Origin: CAZUMJ01 sp964621605
Lineage (GTDB): Bacteria; Actinomycetota; Acidimicrobiia; Acidimicrobiales; Iamiaceae
NCBI GenBank assembly: GCA_964621605.1
Contig: CAZUMJ010000045.1
Location: 1 to 21,402 of the forward strand
DNA length: 21,402 nucleotides
Direction: 5' to 3'
Numbering within the stretch: position 1 is the stretch's first letter; each line of letters begins with the position of its first letter. Shown here in pieces: positions 16,679 to 21,402 of this stretch. The position numbers and the translations under genes are program-made. The notes beneath the pieces were generated by a model that worked only from the letters and a program-made list of their open reading frames with translations, made no database searches and was not told the origin of the DNA.

Positions 16679-17296
16679 ATGCCTCGATGGGTACGACACG
16701 CCGGCGGTCTGGCCTTGTCGGTGGCGTTGCTCGTTGGGTGCGGAAGCACGAGCGGCCCGCGGGGCGCGGAGAAGGCGGTGTACGAGCACCCCGATACGCC
16801 ATTTCAGGACTACGGCCCGGGCAGTTGTGGTGCGCCGCTCCCGACGACGCCGTTGAGCTCCATCGGAGCTTCGGTGACGCTGACCACCATTCCGCACGAT
16901 GAGAACCTCGCCGGCAGCTCACGATGGGACGCCGCAGCGGAATTCCATGGCCTGAGGGGACCAGACCTCAATGCTGTGCGTATCAACAGGGAAGGCTTCC
17001 GGGCGGTGGTGGTGGATCGCCAAGCGGAAGAGGTCTTGACGGTGGCGGCGCTGAGCGACGGCATGTTTCTCACGAACGGCCTCGGGAAGCTCGGAGCCGA
17101 TGGCATCTACCGGATCCCGGCGGTGGTGGACGCCTGGGAGTGCCCGCCACCGGGTGACTCCCGCCTGCACGCCATCGGCGACGTGAGAGGCCTGAAGGAG
17201 ATCCCGGCGGGGGAGCACACGGTGATGCTGATCGTGGAGATCGGCAACACCGCCTACCGCAGCGACCCGATCAAGCTGGTGCTCGGCAAGCCGTGA
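16679..17296 (+). CDS. putative lipoprotein of unknown function
   Basis: This 205-residue protein has an N-terminus MPRWVRHAGGLALSVALLVG followed by Cys21: a basic n-region, hydrophobic core and LLVGC lipobox typical of a lipoprotein signal peptide, so it should be anchored outside the cytoplasmic membrane. The mature part starts with a GSTSG linker, then a domain with two more Cys (PGSCGAPL and DAWECPPPG) that may pair. The C-terminal stretch (IPAGEHTVMLIVEIGNTAYRS) looks like beta strands of an Ig-like fold. I chose ATG 16679 because it puts the lipobox at a normal distance. ATG 16631 is in frame and would add 16 residues that weaken the signal peptide. I do not recognise the family, and its neighbours give no functional hint. 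A 161-bp spacer separates it from the methyltransferase. Confidence 0.8.
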   Translation: MPRWVRHAGGLALSVALLVGCGSTSGPRGAEKAVYEHPDTPFQDYGPGSCGAPLPTTPLSSIGASVTLTTIPHDENLAGSSRWDAAAEFHGLRGPDLNAVRINREGFRAVVVDRQAEEVLTVAALSDGMFLTNGLGKLGADGIYRIPAVVDAWECPPPGDSRLHAIGDVRGLKEIPAGEHTVMLIVEIGNTAYRSDPIKLVLGKP

Positions 17297-17366
17297 CCCA
17301 CGGAGCCACGCCGCCGGGCGGCCTGCCGGCGCCCGTGGTCGGCGCGGTGGTCGACCCCTCAAGACA

Positions 17367-17420
17367 TGTGGATACTGTGGCTCGATAAGTATGGATAGAT
17401 TCGCTCAAAAACTATGGATA
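17367..17420 (+). repeat. three TRTGGATA octamers phased at 23 bp
   Basis: TGTGGATA (17367-17374), TATGGATA (17390-17397) and TATGGATA (17413-17420) start exactly 23 bp apart, in an AT-rich island between the lipoprotein gene and the ATPase gene. The third copy overlaps the expected -35 position for the TAGAGT box at 17437. The pattern suggests a binding site array for a regulator, possibly autoregulatory, or repeated -35-like elements. Confidence 0.55.
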
Positions 17421-17436
17421 TAGAGGCGCGGCCCTG

Positions 17437-17442
17437 TAGAGT
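17437..17442 (+). promoter_or_regulatory. -10 box for leaderless ATPase gene
   Basis: TAGAGT, preceded by TG (TGTAGAGT), lies 6 nt before the GTG start at 17449. TGGATA at 17415-17420, part of the third octamer, sits 16 bp upstream and matches the TTGACA -35 consensus at 4 of 6 positions. Confidence 0.55.
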
Positions 17443-17448
17443 TGGCTC

Positions 17449-18723
17449 GTGGCCGGTCTCTCTGGTGGTGTCGCCCAGCGTCGGATCCTCGAGGTGTTGG
17501 CCAGCTTGGTCGTCGATGAGCCTGTGGTGGCGCTGCACGGCCCTCGCTCGGTCGGCAAGTCCACGCTGCTGCAGGCCTTCGCTGCCGCCAACGACGTTGG
17601 GGTCCTCGACCTGGACGACCCCGCCACTCTCGACGCGGTCGAGGCCAACCCCGCCGCGGCGGTCAGCGGTCCGACGCCCCTGTGCGTCGACGAGTACCAG
17701 AAGGCCCTCGACATCCTCGATGCCGTCAAGGCTCGGCTCAACCGCGAAGGGACGCAGCCGGGCACGGCGGTCCTCACCGGGTCGACCCGACACGATGCGA
17801 TTCCGCGCACGGCTCAGGCACTCACCGGGCGCATGCACGTGCTCACGATCCTGCCGCTCTCTCAGGGCGAGATCGACAGCCAGCACGAGAACCTCCTCCA
17901 GGCCCTCCGAGCCGACCCTGCAAACGCCGTTGCCGCCCACTCCACGTCGACCACCAGCCGACAGGACTACGTCGATCGGGTGATGGCGGGCGGGTTCCCC
18001 TTGGCGCTTCGCCGCCAAGGTGCGGCCCGGGCTCGGTGGTTCAACGACTACGTCCGGCTCAGCATCGAACGAGATGCTGCGGATCTCGCGCAGGTGCGGC
18101 AACGGCAGGTGTTGCGCGACCTGCTGAATCGGCTCGCGGGCCAGACGGGCCAGGTCCTCAACGTCGCTGCCGCGTCGGCAGGGCTCGAGGCTCACCGTCA
18201 GACGATCGACGGGTACGTGCGGCTACTCGAAGACCTGTTCCTCGTCTACCGGGTCCCTGCATGGGGCAAGCTTCTGCGAGCTCGCGCGTCGAAGCAGCCG
18301 AAGGTTCACGTCGTCGACACTGGACTGGCGGCCTGGTTGCTCGGCTCCAGTGCCGCCAAGCTGGCCACCCTCGATCCGACACAGTTGACCGAGTTCGGGC
18401 ATCTGCTCGAGACGTTCGTGGTGGGGGAGCTACGCAAGCAGGTGTCGTGGCTCGACGATCCGGTCACGCTCGGTCACTGGCGAGTCGACAACGACGAGGT
18501 GGACGCCGTCGTCGAGTTCGACGACGGCGCGGTGTTGGCCTTCGAGGTGAAGGCCAACGAACGGGTCACCGGCAAAGACCTGAGCGGGCTGCGAAAGCTC
18601 CGCGACTCGGTTGGCGATCGCTTCATCGCGGGAGTCGCGTTCAGCACCGGTGTCCGCTCCTACAGCTTCGAGGACCGACTCCACGTCATGCCGATCGACC
18701 GCCTGTGGCAGACCGTCCCATGA
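17449..18723 (+). CDS. AAA_14/DUF4143-type ATPase
   Basis: This 424-residue protein has Walker A GPRSVGKS (residues 31-38), Walker B LCVDEYQK (Asp81-Glu82), the LTGST sensor-like strand, and a long C-terminal DUF4143 region. That region contains LLEDLFLVYRVPAW, KVHVVDTGLAAWLLG and LLETFVVGELRKQ (about residue 320), and ends in a PD-(D/E)XK-like strand pair VDAVVEFDDGAVLAFEVKA (about 350-368). This two-domain architecture is common and often horizontally mobile in bacteria. Its biochemical role is not established, though the C-terminal fold is nuclease-like. Here it stands alone, with its own promoter and the phased octamers upstream. The GTG 17449 start is supported by TAGAGT 6 nt before it. 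It is convergent with the NRAMP-related gene. Confidence 0.9.
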   Translation: MAGLSGGVAQRRILEVLASLVVDEPVVALHGPRSVGKSTLLQAFAAANDVGVLDLDDPATLDAVEANPAAAVSGPTPLCVDEYQKALDILDAVKARLNREGTQPGTAVLTGSTRHDAIPRTAQALTGRMHVLTILPLSQGEIDSQHENLLQALRADPANAVAAHSTSTTSRQDYVDRVMAGGFPLALRRQGAARARWFNDYVRLSIERDAADLAQVRQRQVLRDLLNRLAGQTGQVLNVAAASAGLEAHRQTIDGYVRLLEDLFLVYRVPAWGKLLRARASKQPKVHVVDTGLAAWLLGSSAAKLATLDPTQLTEFGHLLETFVVGELRKQVSWLDDPVTLGHWRVDNDEVDAVVEFDDGAVLAFEVKANERVTGKDLSGLRKLRDSVGDRFIAGVAFSTGVRSYSFEDRLHVMPIDRLWQTVP

Positions 18724-18747
18724 CCGTGGTTGCAGAGGTGAGGCCAG

Positions 18748-18762
18748 CCTGGCCGCGCCAGG
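18748..18762. terminator. hairpin between convergent genes
   Basis: CCTGGC-CGC-GCCAGG forms a perfect 6-bp stem with a 3-nt loop in the 92-bp space between the stops of the ATPase (+) and transporter (-) genes. There is no T tract, but position and symmetry fit a bidirectional terminator in a GC-rich genome. Confidence 0.4.
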
Positions 18763-18815
18763 GAAACACCCCTTCGATCGGCCCGTGCCGGAGGATGACC
18801 AAGCCGCGGCGACGC

Positions 18816-20177
18816 TCAGGCGATCCAGCCCCACACGGTCTGCACCCCGACCACCGCGGCGAGCAGCGATACGACCGCCACGCAGATGGTTGCCACGATC
18901 CGGAAGCGGGGGCCGTTCACGTGGTCGCCGAGCACTGCTCGCCGGTTGGCGAGGATGAGGATGAACGTGAGGATCACGGGTGCGATGAACCCGTTGAGGA
19001 TCTGCGTGTTCACCAGCAGCTTGATGAGGTTGCCGGGCGCGAGCGCCACGGCGGCGCCGATGACGAGCTGTGCGGTGAACAGCCCGAGGAAGAGCTTGGC
19101 TTCGCGGAACGACTTCGACACCGACCGTTCCACGCCGATCGCTTCTGACAGGGCGTACGCGGTCGACAGCGGCACGACCGCGGCGGCGAGCGCGGATGCA
19201 CCCAACAGCCCGATGCCGAACAGCACCCGCGCGGCGTCGCCCACGACCGGTTCGAGTGCTTTCGCCGCGTCTTCGGCGGAGGCGAGCGGGCCGGTGCCGC
19301 CGATCGTCGCGGCGGTCGCGACGATGATGGCCATCGACACCAACTCCGCGGCGATGGTGCCGACGACGGTGTCGAGCCGGGTGAGCGGGTACGACTCGGG
19401 GCCGAGCCCACGGTCGGCCACCGCGGCGGCTTGGTAGAGCTGCATGTACGGGGTGATGGTCGTGCCCACGAGCGCCACGGCGAGCAGCAGGAACTCGCGG
19501 CTCCCGGTGAAGTGCGGCAGCGCAGACTCGGTCGCGACCCGTGACCAGTCGGGGTGACCGAGCACCGCGGCGATCGGGTACGCCACGAACGCGATGGTCA
19601 GCAGCAGGAAGATCCGCTCGGCGTAGCGGTACGAGCCGAACACCACCAGCGCCCACAGCACCACCGCGGCGATCGGCACCGTGATGTAGCGGCTCACGCC
19701 GAACAGCTCGAACGCGGCGCCGATGCCGGCGAACTCCGACACGATGAGGCCGAGGTTCGCGATGACGAGGCACACGACAGCGAACGCCGCGGCGCGCAGT
19801 GGGAACTGCTCACGGATGAGCGACACGAGGCCTTCGCCGGTGAACGCACCGAGGCGGGCCGACATCTCCTGCACCGCGACGAGCGCGATGGTGACCAACA
19901 CCATGAGGAACAGGGTCTGGTAGCCGAACATCGATCCGGCCGAGGCGTAGGTGGCGATGCCGCCGGCGTCGTTGCCGGCGTTCGCGGCGATGAGGCCGGG
20001 GCCGAGGATGGCGAGCACCGTGAGCAGTCGGCGGCGTCGCCCGCGCCGTGCGGGTGCCGTGGTGGTGGACACGTCGGTGTCTGTCGTCGGGCCGTCGCCG
20101 TGTGCCTGCGCGGACCCTCCGGGTGCGGTCGCGCCGTGCGCCGCGGCAGGCGCGGGGGAGACGGTCTCGTCGGTCAT
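18816..20177 (-). CDS. NRAMP-related divalent cation transporter, likely magnesium type
   Basis: This 453-residue membrane protein has a ~50-residue hydrophilic Ala/Thr/Pro-rich N-terminal tail ending in RRGRRRR, then about 11 transmembrane segments of the NRAMP (SLC11) fold. Helix 1 reads GPGLIAANAGNDAGGIATY: the canonical DPGN metal motif is DAGG here (Asp70 kept, Asn replaced by Gly73). Helix 6 reads GTTITPYMQLYQ, where Mn/Fe transporters have MPH: Met is Thr242 and His is Tyr244. Losing the soft-metal Met argues against Mn2+/Fe2+ selectivity and fits the NRAMP-related magnesium transporter branch. The ATG at 20177 overlaps the stop of the upstream MgtE-N/CBS gene (ATGA), so the two are co-translated. 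The metal preference is inferred from motifs and context only. Confidence 0.9.
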   Translation of the reverse strand: MTDETVSPAPAAAHGATAPGGSAQAHGDGPTTDTDVSTTTAPARRGRRRRLLTVLAILGPGLIAANAGNDAGGIATYASAGSMFGYQTLFLMVLVTIALVAVQEMSARLGAFTGEGLVSLIREQFPLRAAAFAVVCLVIANLGLIVSEFAGIGAAFELFGVSRYITVPIAAVVLWALVVFGSYRYAERIFLLLTIAFVAYPIAAVLGHPDWSRVATESALPHFTGSREFLLLAVALVGTTITPYMQLYQAAAVADRGLGPESYPLTRLDTVVGTIAAELVSMAIIVATAATIGGTGPLASAEDAAKALEPVVGDAARVLFGIGLLGASALAAAVVPLSTAYALSEAIGVERSVSKSFREAKLFLGLFTAQLVIGAAVALAPGNLIKLLVNTQILNGFIAPVILTFILILANRRAVLGDHVNGPRFRIVATICVAVVSLLAAVVGVQTVWGWIA

Positions 20178-21402
20178 CCGAGGATCCTCGGGAAGCGCAG
20201 GCGGCCCTGCTCGGGCACGAGCGCGTCGACGACGTCGTCGGCGAGGATGCGGCCGATGGGGCGCTGCTCGTCGTCGAGGACGAGCACGGACGCGGCGCGG
20301 CTGTCGACGAGCGTCGAGACGACACGGGCGAGTGACGCCTCGCCGTGCACCGAGGCCGGCGGGTGGGTGCCGACAAGTGTGTCCACGAGCTCGTCGGGCT
20401 CCGCGAGGAACAAGTCGTAGAGGGTCACGTCGTCGACGAGCGACCCGTCGGGCGACACGACGAGCACCGAGGTGACGTCCGCGCGGTGATCGTGGTCGTC
20501 ACGCAACATGCGACGCACCTCCGCGACCGAGGTGCCGACCGTGACCACGACGAGGTGCGTGGTCATGAGACCACCGGCGGATTCCTCCTCGAAGGTGAGC
20601 AGCGTGGCGAGCTCACCGGCGGTGTCCTCGTCCATGGCGTCGAGGAGTTCGTCGCGCTCGTCGGGTTCGAGGTCACGCAGTGCGTCGGCGGCTTCGTCGG
20701 GCTCCATCGCGGCGACGAGCGCGGCGGCCTGCTCGCGTGGCGCGTCGCGCAGCAGACGCTCGAGCTGTTCGGGTTCCATCTCCTCGAGGGCGTCGGCGGC
20801 GACGCCGGTGTCGAGCGAGGCGAGCAGCTCTTGGCGTTCGTCGCGGCCGAGCTCCTCGAGCAGGTCGGCGACCTCGGCGGGTCGCAGCCGGTGCAGGGCG
20901 TGGCTGGAGCTGGCGAGGCGGAGCTCGCCTTGGGGGGAACCGAACGGCTGCACCGCCGACCAGTCGAGGACGCGCTCGGGGGTGGCACGGGTGCGGTAGC
21001 GGGCGGGACCGAGCCGGCGCAGGAGGCTCTGCAGGCTCACGTCCACGCCCACGAGCCGCCACGCCACCCCGACGCGGGCGAGGTACAGGTCAGAGGCGCG
21101 CACGACGCGCACGCCGTCGACGTCGACGAGTTGGCGGTCGAGCACGTCGCGGCCGAGCACAACCTCACCGCTGCGGCGCTCGTAGTCGCGCAGGTCGAGC
21201 CGGGCGCTGCGGAGGCGGACCTCGTCTCTGGTGATCTCGGCGACCTGGGCGATCGGCACGTACGCGGGGCGCCGGCCGACCTTGGCGACCAGCCCGGTGG
21301 CGGGCGGGTAAGAGCCACCGTCCCAGCGGGCGACGAGGTCGACGACCCGGCCGACCTCGGCCCCTTCCTGGTTGCGGATGGGGCGCCCTTGCAGGCCGGC
21401 GA
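20174..21402 (-). CDS. PRC-barrel / MgtE-N / CBS-pair protein, MgtE-like sensor without membrane domain (5' partial)
   Basis: The frame is open to the window edge at 21402, so the start lies outside; 408 residues are visible. Order: a PRC-barrel-like beta domain (LQGRPIRNQEGAEVGRVVDL, GLVAKVGRRPAYVPI), a second PRC-like stretch (VVLGRDVLDRQLVDVDGVRV), an MgtE N-terminal superhelix of repeated acidic helices (RPAEVADLLEELGRDE, AADALEEMEPEQLERLL, EPDEAADALRDLEPDE), ESAGGLMTT at the hinge, then two CBS motifs ending RLRFPRILG. In MgtE these cytosolic domains bind Mg2+ and lock the channel. Here no transmembrane segment follows; the gene stops and the NRAMP-related gene starts in a 4-bp overlap. 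It is therefore likely the regulatory subunit or sensor of that transporter. In-frame GTG 21259 is not favoured as the start because it would cut the PRC barrel. Confidence 0.88.
   Translation of the reverse strand, partial: AGLQGRPIRNQEGAEVGRVVDLVARWDGGSYPPATGLVAKVGRRPAYVPIAQVAEITRDEVRLRSARLDLRDYERRSGEVVLGRDVLDRQLVDVDGVRVVRASDLYLARVGVAWRLVGVDVSLQSLLRRLGPARYRTRATPERVLDWSAVQPFGSPQGELRLASSSHALHRLRPAEVADLLEELGRDERQELLASLDTGVAADALEEMEPEQLERLLRDAPREQAAALVAAMEPDEAADALRDLEPDERDELLDAMDEDTAGELATLLTFEEESAGGLMTTHLVVVTVGTSVAEVRRMLRDDHDHRADVTSVLVVSPDGSLVDDVTLYDLFLAEPDELVDTLVGTHPPASVHGEASLARVVSTLVDSRAASVLVLDDEQRPIGRILADDVVDALVPEQGRLRFPRILG

Noticed and set aside
15896..17296. 466-residue plus-strand frame joining the methyltransferase region to the lipoprotein
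   Set aside because: It crosses 100 Ns in a frame different from the methyltransferase. Only its 3' part (from 16679) is a real gene.
14553..18723. A defence island or toxin-antitoxin locus joining the Fic protein and the AAA_14/DUF4143 ATPase
   Set aside because: They are on opposite strands and separated by an RNA methyltransferase and a lipoprotein gene, with no integrase, insertion sequence or further defence genes nearby.
20178..21402. A magnesium riboswitch controlling the transporter pair
   Set aside because: The 5' end of the operon lies outside the window, and the transporter starts inside the upstream gene's stop codon, so no leader is available to inspect.

Overview
The window is about 70% GC, uses many GTG starts, packs genes tightly with 4-bp stop/start overlaps, and repeatedly places a TAnnnT-like -10 box only 6-7 nt before a start codon (leaderless-type starts). 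With an AddAB-like repair pair, an actinobacterial-style acyl-CoA dehydrogenase and secreted actinobacterial-type proteins, this points to an actinobacterium. An Acidimicrobiia/Ilumatobacter-like lineage is my inference, not proof. Two runs of exactly 100 Ns (3083-3182 and 16208-16307) show a scaffolded draft or metagenome assembly.

Layout. 1-2075 (+): the 3' part of a large RCC1-repeat beta-propeller protein. 2234-3082 (-): a Pro-rich, probably exported protein of unknown function whose 5' end falls in the first gap. 3288-10087 (-): a translationally coupled helicase-nuclease pair, AddB-like then AddA-like. 10192-12506 (+): a divergent two-gene unit, a membrane-anchored protein coupled to a secreted SGNH hydrolase with a long C-terminal extension. 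12561-15761 (-): ribulose-phosphate 3-epimerase, an acyl-CoA dehydrogenase and a self-inhibited type Fic protein. 15903-16517 (+): an m5U RNA methyltransferase with its centre lost in the second gap. 16679-17296 (+): a lipoprotein. 17449-18723 (+): an AAA_14/DUF4143 ATPase, preceded by three phased octamers. 18816-21402 (-): an NRAMP-related transporter coupled to an upstream PRC-barrel/MgtE-N/CBS protein that runs off the window edge.

Functional links. AddA and AddB should form one double-strand-break resection machine. The last two genes look like a magnesium module in which an MgtE-type cytosolic sensor (MgtE-N plus CBS, with no MgtE membrane domain) is made together with an NRAMP-fold channel/transporter. 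The transporter's metal-site residues depart from the Mn/Fe-type consensus (DPGN becomes DAGG, MPH becomes TPY). This split sensor/transporter arrangement, and the exactly 23-bp-phased octamers in front of the ATPase gene, are the observations I rate most worth following. I saw no rRNA, tRNA, CRISPR array or insertion sequence. No stretch over 300 bp lacks a gene call.
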